Below, piece by piece: positions 51,600 through 60,093 of a stretch of DNA of 64,000 nt. This stretch comes from Embleya sp040605455 (GTDB lineage: Bacteria; Actinomycetota; Actinomycetes; Streptomycetales; Streptomycetaceae), in NCBI RefSeq assembly GCF_040605455.1, contig NZ_JBEXCV010000019.1, positions 20,985 to 84,984 on the forward strand, in the 5' to 3' direction. Under the pieces are notes generated by a model. It was not told the DNA's origin. It saw nothing but the letters and a program-made list of their open reading frames with translations, and did not search any database. Both the position numbers and the translations under genes were made by a program. Positions within the stretch are counted from its first letter, which is position 1. Each line of letters opens with the position of its first letter.

Positions 51600-52607
51600 T
51601 CACGTTCCGGCCGCCGCGGCCGACCCGCTCAGGACCCACCGCGCGGCGGCCGCCGCGTCGGTGACCTGCTCCGGCGCGCGCACCTCGGGGCGGCGAATCA
51701 GCACCACCGGCAGGCCCAGCTCGCGGGCGGCGGTGAGCTTGGCCGCCGTGAGGGCGCCGCCGCTGTCCTTGGTCACGATCGCGTCGATGCGCCGGTCGCG
51801 CAGCAGCACGATCTCGTCCTCGACCGTGAACGGCCCTCGGGACAACAGGACTTCACAGGCCCGCGGCAGTGCTCCGGTCGGCGGCTCGACGCTGCGCAGC
51901 AGGAACCACAGGTCGTCCAGGTGTGCGTACGGCGCGGTCTCCAGACGACCCGTGGTCAGGAACACCCGTCGGGCCAAGCCGGGCAGGACACGTGCGGCCT
52001 CGTCCGCGGAGTCGACCGGGTACCAGCGGTCACCCGGCACGGCGGTCCACCCCGGCCGTTGCAGGCGCAGCAGCGGAACGTCCGCCCGGGCACACGCGGC
52101 GACCGCGTTCGCCGAGATCCGGGCCGCGAACGGGTGGGTGGCGTCGACCACCGCCGCCACGGCCCGCGCCCGCAACCAGGCGACCAGGCCGGGCACGCCA
52201 CCGAAGCCGCCCACGCGGGTCTCGCCGACCGGCAACACGGGTGCGCTGGTACGCCCGGCCAGCGACGACACGATCCGCAGCCCCGGTACGTCCACCAACC
52301 GCGCGGCAAGCACCCGAGCCTCGGCGGTACCTCCGAGCAGCAACACCACGCGGCCGCCGTCGCCATCCGGGCCGGGCGGGTCACTCGGGCGACCACCCTC
52401 GCCCGAAGCGACCCACCCGGGCGGGTCGCCCACACGCCCACCGTCGCCGGAAGCGACCCGGCCGGGCGCGTCGCCCTCGTGGATCGCACCCGGCGTACCG
52501 GACGCCTCCACCGCACCGATGGAGCCTCCCGAGGCCCGGTCGGGCGGCCAGATGCTCCTCGGCCCGCCGCCGGGCGCGTCGGTGCGTGCTTTCTTCGATC
52601 CGCTCAC
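51600..52607 (-). CDS. cobK: Precorrin-6A reductase (CobK) with low-complexity N-terminus
   Basis: The catalytic core of about 250 residues starts VVLLLGGTAEARVLAARL and contains AAVVDATHPFAARISANAV and IDAIVTKDSGGALTAAKL, diagnostic of CobK/CbiJ, which reduces precorrin-6A with NADPH. The GTG at 52607 has an excellent GAGGAG site, but it adds some 85 Gly/Asp/Pro-rich residues that include a 15-residue tandem repeat. A GTG at 52349 would give the core alone (249 residues) without a ribosome site. It is divergent from cbiD: with the long start the two start codons are 17 bp apart. Confidence 0.88.
   Translation of the reverse strand: MSGSKKARTDAPGGGPRSIWPPDRASGGSIGAVEASGTPGAIHEGDAPGRVASGDGGRVGDPPGWVASGEGGRPSDPPGPDGDGGRVVLLLGGTAEARVLAARLVDVPGLRIVSSLAGRTSAPVLPVGETRVGGFGGVPGLVAWLRARAVAAVVDATHPFAARISANAVAACARADVPLLRLQRPGWTAVPGDRWYPVDSADEAARVLPGLARRVFLTTGRLETAPYAHLDDLWFLLRSVEPPTGALPRACEVLLSRGPFTVEDEIVLLRDRRIDAIVTKDSGGALTAAKLTAARELGLPVVLIRRPEVRAPEQVTDAAAAARWVLSGSAAAAGT
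52374..52480. repeat. 45-bp tandem repeat at the cobK 5' end
   Basis: About 2.4 units of a 45-bp sequence start at 52374, 52419 and 52464 (each GGGCGGGTC- or GGGCGCGTC-like and containing GAAGCGACCC). On the minus strand this reads as a 15-residue repeat (WVASGEGGRPSDPPG-like). It either forms an N-terminal extension of CobK or fills the cobK-cbiD promoter gap. Confidence 0.7.
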
Positions 52608-52624
52608 GACTGGCTCCTCGACCG

Positions 52625-53752
52625 ATGACCCGCCCCGATCGGCTGCGCCGGGGCTGGACCACCGGAGCATGTGCAACCGCCGCGGCGACGGCCGCCTACC
52701 AGGCCCTGTTGACCGGCGAGTTTCCCGACCCGGTGACCGTATGGCTGCCCGGCGGCCAGGCACCCGCGTTCGCGCTCGCCGTCGAGGAACTCACGAAGGC
52801 GGAGTCCACGACCGACGACCCCGCACCCGGGGCCGCCATGGCCGGTGTGGTCAAGGACGCCGGCGACGACCCCGATGTCACCCACGGTGCGCTGATCCGG
52901 GCCACCGTACGGCACGCGGCGCCCGGCACCGGCGTGACCTTCCGTGCCGGCCCCGGCGTCGGCACGGTGACCCTGCCCGGCCTCCCGCTCGCGGTCGGCG
53001 AACCCGCCGTCAATCCCGTCCCACGCGAGCTGATCCGGGAAGCGGTGGCCCGAGTGGCCGCCGCGCACGGCGGTACCGGCGACGTCACGGTCGAGTTGTC
53101 CGTGGACGACGGCGCCCGGATCGCCGAACAGACCTGGAATCCGCGCCTGGGCATCCTCGGCGGCCTGTCCATCCTGGGCACCACGGGCATCGTCATCCCG
53201 TACTCGTGCTCGGCCTGGATCGACTCGATCCGCCGCGGCATCGACGTCGCGCTGGCCACCGGCGAGACGCACGTGCTCGGCGCGACCGGCACCACCTCGG
53301 AGCGGGTGGGCGCCCAGGTGTACGGCCTGTCCGGCACCGCGCTGTTGGACATGGGCGACTTCGCCGGCGCGCTGCTCAAGTACCTGCGCCGGCACCCGGT
53401 TCCGCGTCTGACCATCGCCGGCGGCTTCGCCAAGCTCTCCAAGCTCGCCGACGGCCATCTCGACCTGCACTCGGGCCGCTCGCAGGTGAACCTCGACGCA
53501 CTCGCCGACCGGGCCACGGCGGTCGGCGGCAACGCCGAACTGGCGGCGCACATCCGCGCTGCGAACACCGCCCTGCACGCGCTCGAACTGGCCCGCGCGG
53601 CCGACGTCCCGCTCGGCGACGCCGTCGCGGAAGCCGCCCGGGACGCCGCCCGAGCCCTGCTGCGCGGCAGCCGACTCCCGATCACCGTCGACGTGATCGC
53701 GATCAACCGAACGGGCACCATCGTCGGGCGCGCCGCACCGAACAGGGCCTAG
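52625..53752 (+). CDS. cbiD: Cobalt-precorrin-5B C1-methyltransferase (CbiD)
   Basis: The 375-residue protein has RRGWTTGACATAAATAAYQA, the conserved VVKDAGDDPDVTHG, NPRLGILGGLSILGTTGIV, AGGFAKLSKLADGHLDLHS and a C-terminal VIAINRTGTIV. CbiD carries out C1 methylation in the anaerobic-type route. In actinomycetes it replaces CobF in an otherwise aerobic pathway, which fits the presence of CobG here. The ATG at 52625 lacks an obvious ribosome site. It is convergent with cobM. Confidence 0.95.
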   Translation: MTRPDRLRRGWTTGACATAAATAAYQALLTGEFPDPVTVWLPGGQAPAFALAVEELTKAESTTDDPAPGAAMAGVVKDAGDDPDVTHGALIRATVRHAAPGTGVTFRAGPGVGTVTLPGLPLAVGEPAVNPVPRELIREAVARVAAAHGGTGDVTVELSVDDGARIAEQTWNPRLGILGGLSILGTTGIVIPYSCSAWIDSIRRGIDVALATGETHVLGATGTTSERVGAQVYGLSGTALLDMGDFAGALLKYLRRHPVPRLTIAGGFAKLSKLADGHLDLHSGRSQVNLDALADRATAVGGNAELAAHIRAANTALHALELARAADVPLGDAVAEAARDAARALLRGSRLPITVDVIAINRTGTIVGRAAPNRA

Positions 53753-53877
53753 GCCACACCCGAGCCCCCGAATCGGCCTCGAACCAAGTCCCCGACCGGG
53801 CTTCGTACCGAGCAGCGACCCAGGCCCGGACCCCGACTCCGATCCGAACGGCGCCCGGTCAAGGCCCGCCCCGCTGC

Positions 53878-54639
53878 TCACCCGACCGGCCTCGGCTCGG
53901 TGCGATCGCGGATCTCGCTGTACAAGTGGCTGTCGCAGAAGCCCGGTTCACCCAGCACGCGGCCGACCATGATGATCGCCACCGCCTTGATCCCGTTGTC
54001 GCGTACCAGGGACACCAGGTCGGCCAGTTCGCCGCGCACGATCAATTCGTCCGGGCGGGACGCGCGCGCGACCACCGCAACCGGGCAGTCCGCGCCGTAC
54101 AGCGGGGTCAACTCGGCGACCACCCGCTCGACCCGACCCACCGCCAGATGCAGCACCAGCAGCGCGCCGGACCGGCCCAGCGTGGCCAGGTCCTCGCCCG
54201 GCGGCATCGCCGTCGCGTTGCCGGCCACCCGGGTCAGGATCACCGTCTGGCCCACCGTGGGCAGCGTCAGCTCACGGCCCATCGCCGCAGCCGCGGCGGC
54301 GAACGCCGGTACGCCCGGGGTGATGTCCCACGGAATGCCCAGCGCGTCGAGCCGGCGCTGCTGTTCGGCCACCGCGCTGAAGAACGAGGTGTCCCCCGAC
54401 TGGAGGCGGGCCACATCGTGCCCGGCCGCGTGTGCGGCGCGCAGTTCCTCGACGATCTGATCCAGGTTCAGCTCGGCGGTGTCCACGAGACGGGCTCCGG
54501 GCGGCGCCGCGTCGACCAGTTCGCGCGGCACGAGTGCGCCCGCGTACAGGCACACCGGCGATGCGGCGATGATCCGCAGCCCGCGCACCGTGATCAGGTC
54601 GGCCGCGCCGGGGCCGGCGCCGATGAAGTGGACGGTCAT
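53878..54639 (-). CDS. cobM: Precorrin-4 C11-methyltransferase (CobM)
   Basis: This 253-residue SAM methyltransferase of the uroporphyrin family has the start VHFIGAGPGAADLITVRGLR, YAGALVPRELV, LQSGDTSFFSAVAEQQRRLD, and GVPAFAAAAAAMGRELTLP, the features of CobM/CbiF. It methylates C11 of precorrin-4. Its start lies 7 bases after the cobL stop; it ends the cobN-cobL-cobM operon. The 125-bp gap to convergent cbiD has CCCGA-rich repeats but no clear hairpin. Confidence 0.95.
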   Translation of the reverse strand: MTVHFIGAGPGAADLITVRGLRIIAASPVCLYAGALVPRELVDAAPPGARLVDTAELNLDQIVEELRAAHAAGHDVARLQSGDTSFFSAVAEQQRRLDALGIPWDITPGVPAFAAAAAAMGRELTLPTVGQTVILTRVAGNATAMPPGEDLATLGRSGALLVLHLAVGRVERVVAELTPLYGADCPVAVVARASRPDELIVRGELADLVSLVRDNGIKAVAIIMVGRVLGEPGFCDSHLYSEIRDRTEPRPVG

Positions 54640-54646
54640 GGCTGCA

Positions 54647-56002
54647 CTACTCCTCGCGGGAATCAGGCTGGGTAACAGACTCGAAGCGGGGCTTGACCGC
54701 CACCCACTGGGTGACCGGCATCGCCGGCCGCCACCCGGTGAACCGGCCCACGGGCGCGGACCGGGTGACCTGGACACGGGTCAACTCCCCGCCGAACGCG
54801 GCACGATGCCGCAACAACTCGGCCTCGGTCTCGGCGACGACGGCATTGGCCACCAACCGCCCGCCCGGGCGCAGCGCGGCCCAGCAACGCTCCACCACGC
54901 CGGGCACGGTCAGCCCGCCGCCGATGAAGATCGCGTCCGGGGCCGGGCCGAAGAGTACGTCCGGCGCTCGGCCGACCACGATCCGCAGGTCCGGCACGCC
55001 GAGTCTGATCGCGTTCGCCGCAGCCCGCTCGGCCCGTTCCGTGCGCGTCTCGAAGCCGACGGCCCGGCAGGTCGGGTGCGTCCGCATCCACTCGATCCCG
55101 ATGCTGCCGCTGCCCGCGCCCACATCCCACAGCAGCTCGCCCCGACGCGGTCCGAGCGCGGCCAACGTCATCGCGCGGACCTCGCGCTTGGTCAACTGGC
55201 CGTCGTGCTCGTAGACATCGTCCGGCAGGCCCGCCAGCCGGCTCAGCCCCGGGCCCGCCTCGCACCGGACGGCCACCACGTTCAGGTCCGCGAACCGCCG
55301 CTCGGGGGCCGCCGCGAGCGCGTCGGCGCTGCCCCGCCACACCGACTCGGCCGGACCGCCCAGGTGCTCCAGTACGGTCACCGTGCTCGTCCCGAAGCCG
55401 CGTTCACACAACAGCACGGCCACGCGCCCCGGCGTCAGCCCATCCGCGCTCAGTACCAACGCCCTTGCATCCGTCGAAAGTTCGGCAGCCAAGGTATCCA
55501 GCGGTCGACCCACCGCGCTGACCACCGCGACGGCCTGCACCGCCCAACCCAGCCGCGCGCAGGCCAACGAGACCGACGAGGAAACCGGCATTACGGTGAC
55601 CCGGTCGGCGCCCAACCTGCGCACCAGCGCGGCCCCGACGCCGTAGAACATCGGGTCCCCACTGGCCAGCACGCACACCTTCCGGGACACGGCCAGGTCC
55701 GCGACGAAGGCGACCGAGAACGGCGACGGCCACTGGACCCGCTCGGCCGCGCCACCCTCCACCATGGCCAAGTGCCGTGCGCCGCCGACCAACATGTCGG
55801 CGGCGCCCACCAACGCCCGTGCCGCCTCGGAGAGTCCGGCCCAGCCGTCGTCCCCGATCCCGACCACGAACACCGGGCCGGCACCCGAAAACGCCGACGC
55901 GGACACCGACTCCGATCCGGGAACCGACTCCGACACCGGGCCCAAGCCAGACCCGAGCCGGGGCCCGGACCCGGACCCGGGCCCGGAAGCCCGCTCAGTC
56001 AT
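54647..56002 (-). CDS. cobL: Precorrin-6Y C5,15-methyltransferase, decarboxylating (CobL)
   Basis: The 451-residue protein fuses CbiE (about 45-250: VFVVGIGDDGWAGLSEAARA, VLASGDPMFYGVGAALV) and CbiT (about 270-440: LTKREVRAMTLAALG, LLWDVGAGSGSIGIEWMRT, AIFIGGGLTVPGV). It methylates C5 and C15 and decarboxylates the C12 acetate. The first 42 residues are a Gly/Ser/Pro low-complexity stretch. The ATG at 56002 overlaps the cobN end by 8 bp. Confidence 0.95.
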   Translation of the reverse strand: MTERASGPGSGSGPRLGSGLGPVSESVPGSESVSASAFSGAGPVFVVGIGDDGWAGLSEAARALVGAADMLVGGARHLAMVEGGAAERVQWPSPFSVAFVADLAVSRKVCVLASGDPMFYGVGAALVRRLGADRVTVMPVSSSVSLACARLGWAVQAVAVVSAVGRPLDTLAAELSTDARALVLSADGLTPGRVAVLLCERGFGTSTVTVLEHLGGPAESVWRGSADALAAAPERRFADLNVVAVRCEAGPGLSRLAGLPDDVYEHDGQLTKREVRAMTLAALGPRRGELLWDVGAGSGSIGIEWMRTHPTCRAVGFETRTERAERAAANAIRLGVPDLRIVVGRAPDVLFGPAPDAIFIGGGLTVPGVVERCWAALRPGGRLVANAVVAETEAELLRHRAAFGGELTRVQVTRSAPVGRFTGWRPAMPVTQWVAVKPRFESVTQPDSREE

Positions 56003-59000
56003 CCCCCGCGTCCTCGCCGCCTTCGAGATCACCCTCGACATCCAGGTACACCTCGCGCAGCCCGTCCAGCGTGGCCGCCTCCGGCTTCTCCCACATGCCC
56101 CGGTCGGCGGCTTCGAGCAGCCGTTCGGCGATTCCGCGCAGCGCCCATGGGTTGGACGTGCGCATGAACTCCCGGTTGGTCTCGTCCAGGACGTACTCGC
56201 TCGCGAGCTTCTCGTACATCCAGTCCGCGACCACGCCGGTGGTGGCGTCGTAGCCGAACAGGTAGTCCACCGTGGCGGCCAGTTCGAACGCGCCCTTGTA
56301 GCCGTGCTTGCGCATCGCCTCGATCCAGCGCGGGTTGACCACCCGGGCCCGGAAGACCCGTGCGGTCTCCTGCTGGAGCGTCCTGGTGCGGACCGCGTCC
56401 GGCATGGTCGAGTCGCCGATGTAGGCCGCCGGCGCGGTGCCGGTCAGCGCGCGTACGGCGGCAACCATGCCGCCGTGGTACTGGAAGTAGTCGTCCGAGT
56501 CGGCGATGTCGTGCTCGCGCGTGTCGGTGTTCTTGGCCGCGACCGCGATCCTGCGGTACGCGTCCTCCATGTCCTCGCGCGCGAACACCCCGTCCAGGCC
56601 CCGGCCGTAGGCGTAGCCGCCCCAGGTCGCGTACACCTCGGCCAGGTCCGCGTCGTCGCGCCACGTGCGCGCGTCGATCAGCGGCAGCAGCCCCGCGCCG
56701 TACGCTCCGGGCCGGGAACCGAACACGCGCGTGGTCGCCCGGCGCGCGTCGCCGTGTCGGGCGGTGTCCGCCCGCACGTGCGCCCGGACGTAGTTGTCCT
56801 CGTCCGGCTCGGCCAACTCCGCGACCAGCCGCACCGCGTCGTCGAGCAGCAGCACCACGTGCGGGAAGGCGTCCCGGAAGAAGCCGGAGATGCGCACTGT
56901 GACATCCACGCGCGGCCGGCCCAGCTCGGCGAGCGGAATCGCCTCGATCCCGGTCACCCGGCGCGACGCGTCGTCCCACAGCGGGCGCACGCCCAGCAGT
57001 GCCAGCACCTCGGCGATGTCGTCGCCGCTGGTGCGCATCGCGCTGGTGCCCCACACCGAAAGGCCCACCGAGCGCGGCCAGTCGCCGTCGTTGTCGGCGC
57101 GGTAGCGGGCCAACAGCGAATCGGCGAGTGCCTGTCCGGTCTCCCAGGCCAACCGACTCGGGATCGCCTTCGGGTCCACGGTGTAGAAGTTGCGGCCGGT
57201 CGGCAGCACGTTGACCAGCCCGCGCAGCGGCGAACCGCTGGGCCCGGCCGCGACGTAGCCGCCCTCCAGCGCGTGCAGCACCGCGCCGATCTCGTCGCCG
57301 GTGCGGTCCAGGCGCGGCACGATCTCGCTCGCGGCGAATGCCAACACGTCGGCGACCGCCGCCGATTCGGCGCCCAGCACCTCGTGCGTGACGGCCAAGG
57401 CCCGGGCCGGGTCCCACCCGCCCGCCTCCATCGCCGCGACCAGCCGATGCGCGCGGTCCTCGGCGTCGTCGGTCTCGGTGCGCGAGGCGCTGCCGCCCTC
57501 GACCAGGCCGAGTGATTCGCGAAGCCCGGGCAGCGCGGCGGCCTTGCCGCCCCACACCTGACGCGCCCGCAACATCGCGGTGACCAGGTTGATCCGGCCC
57601 TCGCCGATGGGCGCGCTGCCCAGGATGTGCAGGCCCTCGCGGATCTGCGCGTCCTTGACCTCGCACAACCACCCGTCCAGGTGCAGGATCAGGTCGTCGA
57701 ACTCGGCCTCGTGCGGCCGGTCGGTGATGCCCAGGTCGTGGTCGAGCTTGGTGGCCTGGATCAGCGTCCAGATCTGCGCCTGGAGCGCGGGCCCCTTGGC
57801 CGGGTCGAGCGCCTGCACGTTGGCGTACTCGTCGAGCAGTTGCTCCAGCCGGGTCAGATCGCCGTACGTCTCGGCCCGCGCCATCGGCGGTACCAGGTGG
57901 TCCACGATGATCGCGTGCGCGCGCCGCTTGGCCTGCGCGCCCTCGCCCGGGTCGTTCACCAGGAACGGGTACACCAGCGGCAGGTCGCCCAACACCGCGT
58001 CCGGACCGCATTCCGCGGACAGGCCCAGGTTCTTGCCCGGCAGCCACTCCAACGTGCCGTGCTTGCCCAGGTGGACGAGCGCGTGCGCACCGAACCCGCC
58101 CGGTCCGGCGGGCGCGTCCAGCCACCAGTAGGCGGCCAGGTAGTGGTGACTCGGCGGCAGGTCCGGGTCGTGGTAGATGGCCACCGGGTTCTCGCCGAAA
58201 CCGCGCGGCGGCTGGATGATCAGGATCACGTTGCCCGCGCGCAGCGCCGCGAGCACGATCTCGCCCTCGGGATCGCGCGAGTGGTCCACGTACAGCTCGC
58301 CGGGCGGCGGGCCCCAGTGCTCCTCGATGTTCGCGCGCAGCCCGAGCGGCAACTTGGCATAGCGCTCGCGGTACTCGGCCGCCGAGATCCGGACCGGGTT
58401 TCCTTCGAGTTGACCCTCCGTCAGCCACTCCGGGTCCTGGCCGCCCGCCGCGATCAGCGCGTGGATGAGCTTGTCGCCGTCCGGCGGTTCCAGCCCGGGC
58501 AGTGCGTCGGCTCCCTCCCGTGCGCCGACGTCGTAGCCGGCCGCGCGCATCGCGCGCAGCAGCGCGACCGCCGACGCCGGGGTGTCCAGGCCGACCGCGT
58601 TGCCGATCCTGGAGTGCTTGGTCGGGTACGCGGACAGCACCATGCCGACCTTGCGCTCACCGACCGGAATATGCCGAAGTCGGGCGTGCCGCACCGCGAT
58701 CCCCGCCACGCGTGCGGCCCGCTCGGGGTCGGCGGCGTAGTGGGTGAGCCCGTCCGGGCCGGTCTCCTTGAACGAGAACGGGACGGTGATCAGCCGCCCG
58801 TCGAACTCGGGTACGGCGACCTGGGTGGCCGCGTCCAGCGGCGACAGACCCGCGTCGCCGGCCTCCCACTCGGCCCGGCTGGTGGTCAGGTTCAACGCCT
58901 GGAGGATGGTGATGTCCAGTCCGGCCAGCGCGCCGACATCCCACTGCTCGTCGTCGCCGCCGGCGGAGACCTCGGCGGGCTTGGCCCCGCCGGCGCCACC

Positions 59001-59642
59001 CGCCGCGAGCACGGTCACCAGCAGCGAGTCGAGTTCACCCAGCGCCGCGAACAACGACTCGTCCGCGCCGCGCAGCGACGCACACCAGATCGGTACGGGC
59101 CGCCCGCCCGCCTCCTCGATCGCCGCGCACAGGTCGGCCACGAACGCGGTGTTCCCGGCGAGGTGGTGGGCGCGGTAGTAGAGCACGCCCACGGCCGGGC
59201 CGTCGATCTCGCGTGCCGAGCGGTCCAACCGACCCCAGGAGGGCACCTCGACGGGCGGCTCGAAGCCGTGTCCGGTGAGCAACAGCGTGTCGGAGAGGAA
59301 GCGGTGGAGCTGGGTCAGGTTGGCCGGGCCGCCCTGGGCGAGATAGGCGTGCGCCTGTGCGCTCACCCCGGCGGGTACGGTCGCCAGTTCCATCAGCGCG
59401 GCGTCGGCGGCGAGTTCGCCGCTGAGTACGACGACCGGGCGCGGGCCGGCCAGCAGCGCGTCCAGGCCCGCCTCCCACGCGCGTCGCCCGCCGAGCAGGC
59501 GGACCACGACCAGGTCGGTGCCGTCCAGGAGCGCGGGCAGGTCGGCCACGTCGACGCGGGCCGGGTTGGCCAGGCGCCAGTCGCCCTCGCTCGCCTTGGC
59601 GCTGAGCAGGTCGGTGTCGGATGTCGACAGGAGCAGGATCAC
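55995..59642 (-). CDS. cobN: Cobaltochelatase subunit CobN
   Basis: The 1215-residue large subunit of the ATP-dependent cobaltochelatase inserts Co2+ into hydrogenobyrinate a,c-diamide with CobS/CobT or ChlI/ChlD-type AAA+ partners, which are not in this window. It has the CobN/BchH blocks VGMVLSAYPTKHSRIGNAVG, PPGELYVDHSRDPEGEIVLA, FGAHALVHLGKHGTLEWLPG, SVWGTSAMRTSGDDIAEVLA and a C-terminal FMRTSNPWALRGIAERLLEA. The GTG at 59642 has GGAGG six bases upstream and overlaps the stop of a 49-codon leader ORF (GTGA). A cobalamin riboswitch precedes the operon. Confidence 0.97.
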   Translation of the reverse strand: MILLLSTSDTDLLSAKASEGDWRLANPARVDVADLPALLDGTDLVVVRLLGGRRAWEAGLDALLAGPRPVVVLSGELAADAALMELATVPAGVSAQAHAYLAQGGPANLTQLHRFLSDTLLLTGHGFEPPVEVPSWGRLDRSAREIDGPAVGVLYYRAHHLAGNTAFVADLCAAIEEAGGRPVPIWCASLRGADESLFAALGELDSLLVTVLAAGGAGGAKPAEVSAGGDDEQWDVGALAGLDITILQALNLTTSRAEWEAGDAGLSPLDAATQVAVPEFDGRLITVPFSFKETGPDGLTHYAADPERAARVAGIAVRHARLRHIPVGERKVGMVLSAYPTKHSRIGNAVGLDTPASAVALLRAMRAAGYDVGAREGADALPGLEPPDGDKLIHALIAAGGQDPEWLTEGQLEGNPVRISAAEYRERYAKLPLGLRANIEEHWGPPPGELYVDHSRDPEGEIVLAALRAGNVILIIQPPRGFGENPVAIYHDPDLPPSHHYLAAYWWLDAPAGPGGFGAHALVHLGKHGTLEWLPGKNLGLSAECGPDAVLGDLPLVYPFLVNDPGEGAQAKRRAHAIIVDHLVPPMARAETYGDLTRLEQLLDEYANVQALDPAKGPALQAQIWTLIQATKLDHDLGITDRPHEAEFDDLILHLDGWLCEVKDAQIREGLHILGSAPIGEGRINLVTAMLRARQVWGGKAAALPGLRESLGLVEGGSASRTETDDAEDRAHRLVAAMEAGGWDPARALAVTHEVLGAESAAVADVLAFAASEIVPRLDRTGDEIGAVLHALEGGYVAAGPSGSPLRGLVNVLPTGRNFYTVDPKAIPSRLAWETGQALADSLLARYRADNDGDWPRSVGLSVWGTSAMRTSGDDIAEVLALLGVRPLWDDASRRVTGIEAIPLAELGRPRVDVTVRISGFFRDAFPHVVLLLDDAVRLVAELAEPDEDNYVRAHVRADTARHGDARRATTRVFGSRPGAYGAGLLPLIDARTWRDDADLAEVYATWGGYAYGRGLDGVFAREDMEDAYRRIAVAAKNTDTREHDIADSDDYFQYHGGMVAAVRALTGTAPAAYIGDSTMPDAVRTRTLQQETARVFRARVVNPRWIEAMRKHGYKGAFELAATVDYLFGYDATTGVVADWMYEKLASEYVLDETNREFMRTSNPWALRGIAERLLEAADRGMWEKPEAATLDGLREVYLDVEGDLEGGEDAGDD

Positions 59643-59788
59643 CGGGTGCCTCCGCCGATGCCGGCGTGGCGAACCACGGAGTGGATGTCGCGGTCGAACG
59701 CGCCGCGGCGGCGCGCGGGAATGCCGCTGGAGTGGGTGCCGCAGTCGAAACTGCGTACGCAAGAACGCCGGCAGGACGAAATCGTCAC
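59639..59788 (-). CDS. Leader ORF, Cys/His-rich 49 aa, coupled to cobN
   Basis: The GTG at 59788 starts TISSCRRSCVRSFDCGTH, with cysteines at 6, 10 and 16 and histidines at 19, 39 and 43, then an Arg-rich middle, ending GGGTR with its stop overlapping the cobN start (GTGA). It lies between the riboswitch and cobN, so its translation would couple riboswitch state to cobN. The Cys/His spacing could bind metal. No homologue is recognised and it may only be an untranslated open frame. Confidence 0.4.
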   Translation of the reverse strand: MTISSCRRSCVRSFDCGTHSSGIPARRRGAFDRDIHSVVRHAGIGGGTR

Positions 59789-59834
59789 CTGGAGCGCCTC
59801 TCCGGGGTCCTCGCCCCATCGGACTCGGGGTGAG

Positions 59835-59975
59835 ACGCGCAGTTCCTGACTCCCGGTCACGTCGTAGCCGTCGTATGACGTCGTACGGCGGAGCCGGTCA
59901 CAGTGGCGGGACCGTCCCGGGATCACACCGGGTTCCTGCCACGCCCTCCCCGCGCCGGTAGGGCCGGCGCGGGGC
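59835..59975 (-). promoter_or_regulatory. Cobalamin (B12) riboswitch ahead of cobN
   Basis: On the minus strand the conserved core GGTGTGATCCCGGGACGG plus TCCCGCCACTGTGACCGG spans about 59893-59928, preceded by GGCAGGAACCC. The B12 box GAGTCAGGAACTG is at 59840-59852. Both elements, in this order and spacing, are the signature of the adenosylcobalamin riboswitch. An 11-bp hairpin (59948-59974) at its 5' side could be a peripheral helix or the terminator of the upstream gene. The riboswitch should shut down cobN-cobL-cobM when B12 is plentiful. Confidence 0.9.
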
Positions 59976-60093
59976 CAGCATCGCTCAGTGGCCCGCCTTG
60001 ACGCAACATGCCCGGATCGGCGTCGGCGCCGGTGGTGACACATGTCACCGCCGAATCCGGCCCGCGTTCGGTCCGGCGCCCGGGCGCCGTCGG

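Noticed and set aside
57627..59849. Plus-strand frame of about 740 codons opposite cobN
   Set aside because: Antisense of cobN with no recognisable domain.
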